From Bacteroidaceae bacterium (lineage in GTDB: Bacteria > Bacteroidota > Bacteroidia > Bacteroidales > Bacteroidaceae), in the NCBI GenBank assembly GCA_900770655.1, contig CAAGLA010000034.1, positions 1 to 64,000 of the forward strand: a stretch of DNA of 64,000 bases. The letters are read 5' to 3'. Of the stretch, positions 53,390-61,527 are shown in pieces (the first letter of the stretch is position 1; every line of letters begins with the position of its first letter). The translations under genes were made by a program, and so were the position numbers. The notes below the pieces were generated by a model. That model made no database searches. It was given only the letters and a program-made list of their open reading frames with translations, and was not told where the DNA came from.

Positions 53390-54203
53390 CTGTAGGGGTT
53401 TTTAATGTGGTATCTACTGAGTTGTTCGCTAAGTTGCTTTTATAGTACATCTTTACAATCACGGCATCTTTCAGGAAGTCTATTGCGCCTATCTCTACCT
53501 TTTCAACCTTCAGGCCGGTGCGCTTTTCAATGTCGGCAATAAGTTCTTCCCGCTTGTCGGGGGTTATAAGGTTTATGTTGTCGTACTTTATTACCTTGTA
53601 CGAATAGTGGCTTATAAGAACCTTGCTTTCGCATATCCAAATGGAGAATATGAAGAGCGCATTTATTATAAGTACCTCGCCATAGCTGAGTTCGCTCACT
53701 ACAAGACCGTTAATGGCACTCATTGCTATAATTATGAAGAGGTAGGTCATCTCTCTGATTGCTACCTGTTCGGTGCGGTAACGTATGATGCTGAATATTG
53801 CAAACAAACCAAGTGCAATGCCGGCTTTCAATTTTACATCGCCCAGAACATATATGAGCATAAATGTGCTTATGGCTATGAGAATGTAAGTGAAGAAGAA
53901 CTCGCCACGTTTGCATTTAGGGTAGTAGAGGCCGCGTACAACAATCATTATAGATGCCAAGTTTATCAAAAACGCGATGAGAAGCACCTTTACGTGCCCT
54001 GTGTCAATAAAAGATTTGCTTGTTCTGTTCTCTTTGAGTTCAACGGCTTTCTTGTCTTTCTTGTTGTTGTCGTCATCGTCGTAGTCGTAAATGTTTACTT
54101 CTGTAATCTGTTGGCCGTCTGTTGTGGCTGCAATGGCTGTGTTGCCTTGTGCAGGTACAAACAGCATTGTCAGCAGCAGTGTAAGTGTTGTTATAAGTTT
54201 CAT
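53367..54203 (-). CDS. DUF4956 family inner-membrane protein
   Basis: This 278-residue protein begins with a signal-like hydrophobic stretch (to about 25), then an Asp-rich charged segment (YDYDDDDNNKKDKK, about 38-51). Four helices follow between about 70 and 195, with the family signature GLFAIFSIIRYRTEQVAIREMTY. A C-terminal cytoplasmic domain of about 80 residues (ADIEKRTGLKVEKVEIGAID) has an alpha/beta pattern. DUF4956 proteins are repeatedly found beside VTC-domain proteins. It lies 11 bases after the VTC gene and overlaps the DUF2490 gene by 23 bases. Confidence 0.88.
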   Translation of the reverse strand: MKLITTLTLLLTMLFVPAQGNTAIAATTDGQQITEVNIYDYDDDDNNKKDKKAVELKENRTSKSFIDTGHVKVLLIAFLINLASIMIVVRGLYYPKCKRGEFFFTYILIAISTFMLIYVLGDVKLKAGIALGLFAIFSIIRYRTEQVAIREMTYLFIIIAMSAINGLVVSELSYGEVLIINALFIFSIWICESKVLISHYSYKVIKYDNINLITPDKREELIADIEKRTGLKVEKVEIGAIDFLKDAVIVKMYYKSNLANNSVDTTLKTPTDEYKLKN

Positions 54204-54214
54204 ATTCTGTTATG

Positions 54215-54979
54215 TTATTTGTTTTCCATTTTGCTTATCATAATTAGCCTCTCTTTGAAGTTGTTGCGCTTAAGGCTGCTGTTTGTAAGTGCGCTGCCTA
54301 TACAGTATTTGCTGAACCCTGACCTCTTTATGCGTGCATCGCGCAACAGGTCGAGTGCCGGTGAGGGTACATTCCCATCACGCTTAAGCTCTATAATGGC
54401 AACCCTCTTGAGGGCGCTGTGCTTGTCACTCTTCAGGTGGTGAAACTTCAGATTGAAATCTATTGTCAACCTTTCGGTTTTTCCATAATTGACGAGTGTT
54501 ATGCGGTTGAACCAGTTTTCTATTACAGGTGTAATGTCGTCAATACTGTACCAAGCGTGTTTTCCCAAGAATGGTATCACTGTCTCTTGTTCTTCGCTTA
54601 TGCTGCATACACCGCCGACTGCTATGCGTTTCTTCTTGGTGCGCCCGTGGTTGTTCTTGTTCTTTACCTCGAGGAATGTGTCGTTGCTGTCGAGGTAGGT
54701 GCGTACCCTAATCTTTTCCCTTGTGGTCTTGCCTTGGTGGTGCATAACGTACATTTGGTAATCGTCGGTGTCGAAATATGTCGTGTGGTAGCTTGCAAGG
54801 CGTTGCCCGTTGATGTCCTGAATATAATACTTCCCCTCGACGCTCGACAAGAAACTGCATAGTTGCTCGAATGTTGCCACGAACTTGGTGTCGGTCCTGT
54901 TCATAAGCTTAATCCCCGACATCTCGCCAAGAGTTATCGGAGGCAACCGGTATGCTTTTTCAACAATTTTGTCGTACAT
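54215..54979 (-). CDS. VTC domain protein, candidate polyphosphate polymerase
   Basis: This 254-residue cytoplasmic protein is related to the catalytic domain of the yeast vacuolar transporter chaperone, which builds polyphosphate from ATP. It has the tunnel-fold basic and acidic pairs in order: MNRTDTKFVA, SYHTTYFDTDDYQMY, TREKIRVRTY, FLEVKNKNNHGRTKKKRI, ERLTIDFNLKF, AIIELKRDG and SGFSKYCIG. The Arg/Lys residues would bind phosphate and Glu of IELK the metal. I take the ATG at 54979, because the more upstream ATG (55036) lies before a TATATTTG -7 box. It heads a five-gene operon. Polymer synthesis has not been shown for this type; the fold also includes triphosphatases. Confidence 0.88.
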   Translation of the reverse strand: MYDKIVEKAYRLPPITLGEMSGIKLMNRTDTKFVATFEQLCSFLSSVEGKYYIQDINGQRLASYHTTYFDTDDYQMYVMHHQGKTTREKIRVRTYLDSNDTFLEVKNKNNHGRTKKKRIAVGGVCSISEEQETVIPFLGKHAWYSIDDITPVIENWFNRITLVNYGKTERLTIDFNLKFHHLKSDKHSALKRVAIIELKRDGNVPSPALDLLRDARIKRSGFSKYCIGSALTNSSLKRNNFKERLIMISKMENK

Positions 54980-55023
54980 ATATTGTTTGGGACAAGTGAA
55001 AGGTTCTAACACATCGTATTTTA

Positions 55024-55031
55024 CAAATATA
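55024..55031 (-). promoter_or_regulatory. -7 element of the VTC operon
   Basis: Minus-strand TATATTTG exactly fits TAnnTTTG. It sits 45 bases before the ATG at 54979. The -33 region is only T-rich. The divergent HD gene has its own box at 55086-55093. Confidence 0.5.
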
Positions 55032-55085
55032 TACATTTTTTTTATAAAAAAATGCCGCTTAATGTTTTTTATGAATTTTCTTGGT

Positions 55086-55093
55086 TATCTTCG
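55086..55093 (+). promoter_or_regulatory. -7 element of the HD-domain gene
   Basis: TATCTTCG lies 19 bases before the ATG at 55113 and is identical to the boxes at nadA, yraN, the TSCPD gene and the tRNA gene. Confidence 0.5.
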
Positions 55094-55112
55094 TGGACCA
55101 ATTGTAAAAAGT

Positions 55113-55652
55113 ATGAATGCAGACCAAATAATAAACCGTTATTATCCCGAAGATAACGAATTGAAAAATATTTACATTATCCACGCCAACGCCGTAACCT
55201 CTCTGGCGCTCGATTTTGCCGGCCGCCATAGTGAACTCGGGCTCGATATGGAATTTATAAAGGAGGCTGCAATGCTCCACGATTTAGGAATTTTCCTAAC
55301 AAATGCTCCGCGTATATATTGCTATGGTTCAGAAGATTATATATGCCACGGCTATCTAGGTGCAGAACTTCTGCGCTCGCTTGGCTATGAGCGTCACGCG
55401 AGGGTATGCGAAAGGCATACGGGCACTGGTATAACCAAGCAGGCGATAGTAGACAACGGTTGGAATTTGCCGGTAAAGGATTTTGTCCCCGAAACGCTCG
55501 AAGAACAACTCGTCTGCTTTGCCGACAAGTTCTACTCAAAGACGCGCTACCTGAATGAGCCGCGTTCTTTTGAGCAGGTGGTTGAGAGTATGCGCAAAAT
55601 ATCCGATGAATCGGTGAAAAAAGTGCAGGAGTGGGCAAAAATCTTTATGTAA
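55113..55652 (+). CDS. HD-domain phosphohydrolase-like protein
   Basis: This 179-residue cytoplasmic protein has the HD superfamily metal motif: His in YIIHANAVTSLALDF, His-Asp in EAAMLHDLGIF, then ICHGYLGAELLRSLG (a further His) and Asp in CFADKFYSK. The C-terminus is helical. HD proteins hydrolyse phosphate esters of nucleotides or other substrates; the target of this one is unknown. The ATG at 55113 fits the nearby -7 element better than longer in-frame starts. It is divergent from the VTC operon, with only 133 bases between the two starts. Confidence 0.87.
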   Translation: MNADQIINRYYPEDNELKNIYIIHANAVTSLALDFAGRHSELGLDMEFIKEAAMLHDLGIFLTNAPRIYCYGSEDYICHGYLGAELLRSLGYERHARVCERHTGTGITKQAIVDNGWNLPVKDFVPETLEEQLVCFADKFYSKTRYLNEPRSFEQVVESMRKISDESVKKVQEWAKIFM

Positions 55653-55729
55653 AGACTTCCCACGCGTTAATTATTGGTTTAAATAGTGCTTTTTTATCTT
55701 AAAAATAAGAAATACTCCTTTTTATTTCG

Positions 55730-55737
55730 TATTTTTG
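55730..55737 (+). promoter_or_regulatory. -7 element of the lptD gene
   Basis: TATTTTTG lies 36 bases before the ATG and matches TAnnTTTG. No convincing TTTG is found 19-20 bases upstream. Confidence 0.45.
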
Positions 55738-55773
55738 TCCCTTGCTTAATGGCATAACAGTGCTGAACAGAGG

Positions 55774-58515
55774 ATGAACTTTAATTCTTTAAGATTAATA
55801 TATGCGGCTTTTATTTTGACAGTTGCCTCTTTGGCGGTATCTGTCAATGCTGCGTTACCTCTGCGCTGTAACATTTTTTTCCAACAGAGCGATTCTACGC
55901 TCGCCGTTACTCTGCCGGCCGACACCCTTGCAGTTGCCGACACCATCTCTGCAACCCCAAAAAAAGAACCAATAGATGCTCCGGTCTTTTATGAGTGTAC
56001 CGACTCTATGGTATGGTCGCGTGGTGGCAATGCCTATCTGTACGGCAGCGGCAAGGTCAATTACGACAAGGTGGAACTCACTGCCGAAATAATATCGATG
56101 AATATGGACAGCAGTGTGGTGCACGCGACGGGTCGTGTAGACACTGCGGGTGTAGCAGTTGGCTTGCCTATATTCGTTGACGGCGATACTCCATACGAAT
56201 CGGACAGGGTCAGCTACAACTTCAGGAGCAAACGCGGTTTCATAAACAACGTCTTTACGCAGCAGGGCGACGGCTTCATAATGGGCGGCAAGGCTAAAAA
56301 AGACTCTACAAATACTTTCTACTCGCAAGACGGCAGGTACACCACTTGCGATGCCGAACATCCTCACTTCTACATAACTCTTACACGGGCAAAAGTGCGT
56401 CCTAAAAAGGATGTTGTTTCCGGTCCGCTCTATCTTGTGGTAGAAGATGTGCCTTTGCCTTTGGCACTTCCGTTCGGCTATTTCCCTTTTACAAGCAGTT
56501 ACTCTTCGGGTTTTATAATGCCTACATACGGCGATGAAACAGAGCGCGGTTTCTATTTGCGTGACGGTGGTTATTACTTTGCCATCAGCGATAAAATAGA
56601 CTTGCGCATCACCGGCGAAATATTTACCAAAGGCTCTTGGGGTGTAGGTGCTGCATCTACATACGCAAACCGTTATAAATATTCCGGCAGTTTCGACTTC
56701 AGCTACTTGGTAACCAAGAACGGCGAAAAGGGCTTGCCCGATTATGCTGTAGGCAAGAATTTCAGAATTCAGTGGAGCCACCGTCAGGACCCCAAGGCGC
56801 GCCCGAATACAAATTTCTCGGCAAGCGTAAACTTTGCAACATCGAGCTACGAGCGTTCAAACCTCAATAGCCTCTACAACCCGGTGCTGAATTCGCAGAG
56901 CGTCAGAACCTCAAGCGTCAGCTATTCTCATACGTTCCCCAATATAGGCCTGTCAATCTCTGCAACAATGAACATTGCACAGAATATGCAGGATTCAACC
57001 CTGTCGCTCACCCTGCCCAGCCTGAATGTCTCGTTGGCAAAGAAGTACCCCTTCCGACGCAAGAGGCGTGCCGGCGACGAGCGTTGGTACGAAAAGATTT
57101 CCTTGTCGTACAGCGGACAAATGAGCAACAGTATAAGCACAAAAGAGGACAAGGTGCTGAATTCGAACCTCATAGAGGACTGGCGCAATGGCTTCAAGCA
57201 TAATATTCCTATAAGCGCAACATTCCAGTTGTTCGACTTCATAAACATTACTCCCAGCTTCAACTATACCGAGCGTTGGTACTTCAAGAAGATTAACCAA
57301 GATTGGGACGAAAGGACAAACAGCGTTGTGCGTGACACCGTACACGGTTTCCACAGAGTATACAATTATAATTTCTCGATATCGGCAAATACCACATTGT
57401 ACGGTTTCTATACTCCTGCAGGTTTCTTAAAGAACAGCAGGGTACACACGGTGCGTCACGTCTTTAAGCCGTCGGTTTCGTTTACATACGCCCCCGACTT
57501 CGGTAACCACGATTACGGCTATTACGACAGCTATGTCTACACCGACGAAGACGGAGAGGTGCACACAGTGGAGTATTCGCCCTACCAGAACAGCCTTTAC
57601 GGTGTGCCCGGAAAGGGAAAGACCGGCAGCATCTCGTTCAGCGTGAGCAACAACATTGAAATGAAGTGGCGCACAGAAAACGATTCGCTAAAGAAAATAA
57701 GCATTATAGACGAGCTTGGTGCTTCGTTGTCCTATAACCTTGCAGCCAAGACCAAGCCGTGGAGCAACCTCTCTACACGTCTAAGGCTGAAACTCACGAA
57801 GAACTACACATTCAGCCTCAATGCCACTTGGGCTACATACGCCTATACCTTCAACAAGAACGGTCAGGTTGTGGTCGGTGACAGGACAGAATGGTCATAC
57901 GGCCGTTTCGGCCGTTTTCAGGGTATGAGCCAAAACCTTTCATATACCTTTAATAACAAGACTTTCGGTAATCTTGTCAAGTGGTTGCGCGGCTCCAATG
58001 AGGAAGAGGGGGGCGAAGGTGATGAAAACGGGCCACAGGATAATCCCGATGCCGAAAATAACACTTCCGGTTCATTGCGTAGCAGTAGCGCCAAAAAGGC
58101 ACGTACAGCCGATGTTGACGCCGATGGATATATGCCATTCAAGTTCCCGTGGAACTTTACGGTGTCTTATGGTATTATGATGGCCGAAAATACAGCGGCT
58201 AAGATAAATGTAAAGACAATGCGCTATCCATATAAATTTACCCAGAATCTGAACTTTTCGGGCAATGTGGGAATATCGGACAATTGGCGCATCAACTTTA
58301 CATCGGGCTACAATTTCGAGTTCAAGAAACTTACCACAACAACAATAAACATATCGCGCGACTTGCACTGTTTCGAGATGTCGTGCGGAATAGTCCTCAG
58401 CCCGTATACGTCGTTCAACTTCAGTTTCCGTGCAACTTCGCAGATGCTTGCCGATGCTCTTAAGTTCGACAAACGTAGTGGCGCAAGTTCAAACGTGCAA
58501 TGGTATAACGACTAA
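55774..58515 (+). CDS. lptD: LptD-like LPS assembly outer-membrane protein
   Basis: This 913-residue protein has a signal peptide (ending SVNA, about 1-26) and an OstA-like jellyroll region (about 60-190) with GGNAYLYGSGKVNYDKVELTAE. A large outer-membrane barrel follows from about 220 on (PLPLALPFGYFPFTSSYSSG marks the junction typical of Bacteroidetes LptD-like proteins). LptD with LptE places lipopolysaccharide in the outer leaflet. An acidic low-complexity insert (EEEGGEGDENGPQDNPDAEN, about residues 747-766) probably forms a loop. The stop codon lies inside the stem of the following terminator. Confidence 0.9.
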   Translation: MNFNSLRLIYAAFILTVASLAVSVNAALPLRCNIFFQQSDSTLAVTLPADTLAVADTISATPKKEPIDAPVFYECTDSMVWSRGGNAYLYGSGKVNYDKVELTAEIISMNMDSSVVHATGRVDTAGVAVGLPIFVDGDTPYESDRVSYNFRSKRGFINNVFTQQGDGFIMGGKAKKDSTNTFYSQDGRYTTCDAEHPHFYITLTRAKVRPKKDVVSGPLYLVVEDVPLPLALPFGYFPFTSSYSSGFIMPTYGDETERGFYLRDGGYYFAISDKIDLRITGEIFTKGSWGVGAASTYANRYKYSGSFDFSYLVTKNGEKGLPDYAVGKNFRIQWSHRQDPKARPNTNFSASVNFATSSYERSNLNSLYNPVLNSQSVRTSSVSYSHTFPNIGLSISATMNIAQNMQDSTLSLTLPSLNVSLAKKYPFRRKRRAGDERWYEKISLSYSGQMSNSISTKEDKVLNSNLIEDWRNGFKHNIPISATFQLFDFINITPSFNYTERWYFKKINQDWDERTNSVVRDTVHGFHRVYNYNFSISANTTLYGFYTPAGFLKNSRVHTVRHVFKPSVSFTYAPDFGNHDYGYYDSYVYTDEDGEVHTVEYSPYQNSLYGVPGKGKTGSISFSVSNNIEMKWRTENDSLKKISIIDELGASLSYNLAAKTKPWSNLSTRLRLKLTKNYTFSLNATWATYAYTFNKNGQVVVGDRTEWSYGRFGRFQGMSQNLSYTFNNKTFGNLVKWLRGSNEEEGGEGDENGPQDNPDAENNTSGSLRSSSAKKARTADVDADGYMPFKFPWNFTVSYGIMMAENTAAKINVKTMRYPYKFTQNLNFSGNVGISDNWRINFTSGYNFEFKKLTTTTINISRDLHCFEMSCGIVLSPYTSFNFSFRATSQMLADALKFDKRSGASSNVQWYND

Positions 58516-58551
58516 AAAAGCTCAAAGCACCGCTTTGAGCTTTTTTAGTCG
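58509..58551. terminator. 20-bp terminator overlapping the lptD stop codon
   Basis: A 20-bp perfect stem (58509-58528 and 58532-58551) with an ACC loop, A run on the left and T run on the right. It includes the last lptD codons and lies 15 bases from the ung stop codon, serving both convergent genes. Confidence 0.9.
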
Positions 58552-58565
58552 TTTGTTTTTCTCTT

Positions 58566-59231
58566 TTACCATTCTATTTCGCTTTTTCCGTGCAGGGCAA
58601 GATAGCTGTTTGCCGTGCTGAAATGGTGGTTGCCGAAGAACCCCTGATGTGCCGACAGCGGTGACGGGTGCGGAGAAGAGAGAACAAGGTGTCTGCTGCG
58701 GTCTATGAATGCCCCCTTTTTCTGTGCATAGCTCCCCCAAAGGATGAATACAAGATTTTCACGTCTGGTGGCAAGTTCTCTAATGGCAGCATCGGTAAAC
58801 TCTTCCCAGCCTCGTTTCTGGTGCGAACCGGCCTGTGCTTCGCGCACTGTAAGTGTTGCATTCATCAATAGAACACCCTGCTTGCTCCAGCGTGTGAGGT
58901 CGCCGTCGCTTGGCACAGGAGTGCCAATATCGTTGTTTATCTCTTTGAAAATGTTCATCAGTGACGGCGGAAACTTAACTCCTTTGTTTACCGAAAAGCA
59001 GAGCCCGTTGGCTTGCCCGGCACCGTGATACGGGTCTTGTCCCAGAATTACAACCTTTACCTTGTTGAACGGGCAATGATCGAAGGCGTTGAATATAAGG
59101 CCGGCAGGCGGGTATATAGGAGTGCTTCCTCTGTATTCCTCTTTTACAAAGTTTACAAGGTTCGTGAAGTACTCTTTTTCGAACTCTTGGGAAAGGACCT
59201 CTTTCCAGCTTGCCTCAATCTTTACATCCAT
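58566..59231 (-). CDS. ung: Uracil-DNA glycosylase, family 1
   Basis: This 221-residue repair enzyme removes uracil from DNA. The water-activating motif is LGQDPYHGAGQANGLCFSV (Asp66), and the DNA-intercalating loop is SSPHPSPLSAHQGFFG with the catalytic His. WAKQGV is represented by SKQGVLLMNATLTVR. Full length and all motifs are present. asnA ends only 2 bases upstream of its ATG on the same strand, so the two are co-transcribed. Confidence 0.97.
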   Translation of the reverse strand: MDVKIEASWKEVLSQEFEKEYFTNLVNFVKEEYRGSTPIYPPAGLIFNAFDHCPFNKVKVVILGQDPYHGAGQANGLCFSVNKGVKFPPSLMNIFKEINNDIGTPVPSDGDLTRWSKQGVLLMNATLTVREAQAGSHQKRGWEEFTDAAIRELATRRENLVFILWGSYAQKKGAFIDRSRHLVLSSPHPSPLSAHQGFFGNHHFSTANSYLALHGKSEIEW

Positions 59232-59233
59232 AG

Positions 59234-60271
59234 TTATATAAGTGGTATGTTCATTTCCTTACATTTGCTGCGCATCTCTTGAGGCCATATACTCGACTGA
59301 ATTTCGCCTATATGTGCCTTTTTCAGCAGCAACATACAGAGACGCGACTGCCCAATACCGCCACCAATACTCAACGGCAAAGAATCGCTTAGCATACGGC
59401 TGTGAAAGTAGAACTTCTTGCGCTCTTCCTTGCCCGATTTCTCAAGCTGGTGCAACAGAGCCGCTTTGTCTACCCTGATACCCATTGAAGACAATTCCAT
59501 TGCTTTCCCTAGCACATCGCTCCAAATCATAAGGTCGCCGTTAAGGCCAAAGAAACCATCCTCATTAGGCGTGGTGTAGTCGTCGTAGTCGGGGGCGCGG
59601 TTGTCGTGCGGCTTGCCGTCACCAAGTTCGTTGCCTATTCCTATTATAAAAACAGCACCGTGTATCTTTGTTATAGCCTCTTCGCGCTCTTTGGGCGATA
59701 GGTTGGGGTACATAAGGCGAAGTTCCTCGCTGTGTATGAACTCAATTTTTGCCGGTAACGACGGGCGTAGCTGGGGGTAGCATTCGCTAAGTGTGAATTC
59801 TGTGTGCAGTATTGCCGAATATATATCTTCAACAATCTTTTTCAGGAATGCAACGTTCCGCTCTTTTTCTGTAATTACTCTTTCCCAGTCCCATTGGTCT
59901 ACATAGAGCGAGTGCAGGTTGTCGAGTTCTTCGTGTGCGCGTATGGCGTTCATATCGGTATATATTCCGTAGCCCTCTGCTATGTTGTAGTCGGCAAGGG
60001 TTACCCTCTTCCATTTTGCCAGTGAATGAACAACTTCGGCAACGGCGCCACCCATATCCTCAATGGGGAAACTTACTGCATTCTCGTAGCCGTTGAGGTC
60101 GTCGTTAAGGCCTGTTCCTTGAAGAACGAACAGCGGAGCTGTGACGCGCCTTAGCCTGAGGGACGCCGAAAGGTTGAGCTGGAAAGTCTCTTTTATCTGT
60201 TTTATAGCCAACTCTGTCTGCTTAAGGTCGAGCAGTGGAGAGTATTCTTTAGGTAATTTGTATAATTTCAT
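59234..60271 (-). CDS. asnA: Aspartate-ammonia ligase (asparagine synthetase A)
   Basis: This 345-residue enzyme makes asparagine from aspartate, ammonia and ATP; it resembles class II aminoacyl-tRNA synthetases. Characteristic blocks are RVTAPLFVLQGTGLNDDLNG, the HSLAKWKR segment, GIYTDMNAIR, LHSLYVDQWDWE, RAPDYDDYTTP and GGGIGQSRLCMLLL. The length is close to E. coli AsnA (330). The ATG at 60271 (MKLYKLPKEY) is chosen because the promoter at 60360-60391 lies inside the longer open frame. Confidence 0.96.
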   Translation of the reverse strand: MKLYKLPKEYSPLLDLKQTELAIKQIKETFQLNLSASLRLRRVTAPLFVLQGTGLNDDLNGYENAVSFPIEDMGGAVAEVVHSLAKWKRVTLADYNIAEGYGIYTDMNAIRAHEELDNLHSLYVDQWDWERVITEKERNVAFLKKIVEDIYSAILHTEFTLSECYPQLRPSLPAKIEFIHSEELRLMYPNLSPKEREEAITKIHGAVFIIGIGNELGDGKPHDNRAPDYDDYTTPNEDGFFGLNGDLMIWSDVLGKAMELSSMGIRVDKAALLHQLEKSGKEERKKFYFHSRMLSDSLPLSIGGGIGQSRLCMLLLKKAHIGEIQSSIWPQEMRSKCKEMNIPLI

Positions 60272-60359
60272 TGTTTGTTTTTTGACAAAATGTCGCTTGT
60301 TTTCTAATGTTTGTTGTGAAAAATTAAATAGTAAAGCTTTGTTGTTTTCTATTTGTTGG

Positions 60360-60391
60360 CAAAGGTAATGTTTATAAATGCAATAAGCAAA
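60360..60391 (-). promoter_or_regulatory. Promoter of asnA-ung
   Basis: On the minus strand TTTG (60391-60388) and TACCTTTG (60367-60360) are 20 bases apart, a full consensus match. It predicts a leader of about 80 bases before the asnA ATG. Confidence 0.75.
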
Positions 60392-60429
60392 TAAATGGGT
60401 GCTCATCTCTTTTTTTGTCACAATAACAA

Positions 60430-60459
60430 TTGATTCTTTGTATTTTATTTGTATCTTCG
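60430..60459 (+). promoter_or_regulatory. Promoter of tRNA-Arg
   Basis: TTGA (60430-60433) and TATCTTCG (60452-60459) are 18 bases apart, with the tRNA starting 21 bases after the -7 box. Confidence 0.55.
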
Positions 60460-60479
60460 CAGTCACAAAACAGTATTCC

Positions 60480-60553
60480 GGTCCCGTAGCTTAGCTGAAT
60501 AGAGCGTCAGATTCCGGTTCTGAAGGTCGAGGGTTTGAATCCCTCCGGGATCA
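60480..60553 (+). tRNA. tRNA-Arg (anticodon CCG)
   Basis: The cloverleaf can be drawn completely: acceptor GGTCCCG with CGGGATC (one G-U pair), D-arm GCTTAGCTGAATAGAGC, anticodon stem TCAGA/TCTGA with loop TTCCGGT (CCG at 60514-60516), a five-base variable region, and T-arm GAGGGTTTGAATCCCTC. Discriminator base A; the CCA end is not encoded. It reads CGG arginine codons. The acyltransferase gene starts 20 bases later. Confidence 0.95.
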
Positions 60554-60573
60554 CATACAGCGGCGATGTTGTT

Positions 60574-61527
60574 ATGAAATCAGTATTATACTATATAACC
60601 GTAGCATTCCTGTTTGTTCTGAACAAGCTGCCAATGTGCGTTCTGCACTTTTTATCTTCGGTTATCTATTACCCAATCTATTATATAGTCCGCTATCGCC
60701 GCAAGGTGGTGCGCGATAATCTTTTGAAATCGTTCCCCGAAAAGGAACTTAAAGAGATAAAACGAATAGAAAGACGATTCTACCGTAGCTTGTGCGACTA
60801 CTTTATGGAAATGATAAAGTATTACGGTATGAGCGAGAAAGAGATTCGCAAGCGTATGGTGTTCGAAGGGCTCGACAAGGCCGAAGAGATGCTCGATAAG
60901 GGACATTCTGTTGTGCTTTATATGGGTCATCTGTTTAATTGGGAATTTGTTACCTCCATAGGAGTGCATATGCACCGCGAAGACACGGTGCTGGGCGATA
61001 TATATCACCCGCTGGAAAACAAAAGGTTCGATGCCCTTACAAAAAGAATGCGCGAGCAGTACGATGCGGAGTCTATAACTATGGCAAATACCCTGCGCCG
61101 TATAATGCAGATAGGCAAGGATAAGAAGAAGTATTTTATAGGTTTCATTGCCGACCAAGTGCCAACTTGGGAATCTATAAACTATTGGCTCGACTTCTTT
61201 CACCGCGATACTCCGGTCTTTACCGGAACCGAAAAAATAGCCCGTCGCACAAGTGCATCTATATTTTACGGCCGTATGGAGCGTGTAAAACGTGGGTACT
61301 ATAAAATGACTCTCGAACCGGTAACGCAAGATGCATCGGAAATGGCGGAATTTGAGCCCACAGACATTTATTACAAATTGCTTGCCGACAATATACGCAC
61401 GTCGCCCGAACTGTGGCTGTGGACACACAAGAGGTGGAAACGTACCCGCGAAGGGTATGCAGCGCGCGAAAAAAGGCGAGAAGAGGACCGTAAACGTTTA
61501 AGAGAAAAGGCAGAAAACAATGTATAA
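60574..61527 (+). CDS. Lipid A acyltransferase-like protein (LpxL/HtrB family)
   Basis: This 317-residue protein has an N-terminal membrane helix (about 5-30) and the acyltransferase active-site motif HLFNWE (H-x4-E) in YMGHLFNWEFVTS. The downstream block FIGFIADQVPTWES and FFHRDTPVFTGTEKIARRT is typical of the LpxL/HtrB family, which adds secondary acyl chains to lipid A. The strongly basic C-terminus (KRWKRTREGY, then a charged helix) faces the cytoplasm. The ATG at 60574 is used, since the longer frame begins inside the tRNA. Its 3' end overlaps the fucosyltransferase gene by 8 bases. Confidence 0.92.
   Translation: MKSVLYYITVAFLFVLNKLPMCVLHFLSSVIYYPIYYIVRYRRKVVRDNLLKSFPEKELKEIKRIERRFYRSLCDYFMEMIKYYGMSEKEIRKRMVFEGLDKAEEMLDKGHSVVLYMGHLFNWEFVTSIGVHMHREDTVLGDIYHPLENKRFDALTKRMREQYDAESITMANTLRRIMQIGKDKKKYFIGFIADQVPTWESINYWLDFFHRDTPVFTGTEKIARRTSASIFYGRMERVKRGYYKMTLEPVTQDASEMAEFEPTDIYYKLLADNIRTSPELWLWTHKRWKRTREGYAAREKRREEDRKRLREKAENNV

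Noticed and set aside
54980..55036. Longer start for the VTC protein
   Set aside because: The extra 19 codons overlap and precede a TAnnTTTG box and do not resemble VTC-domain sequence.
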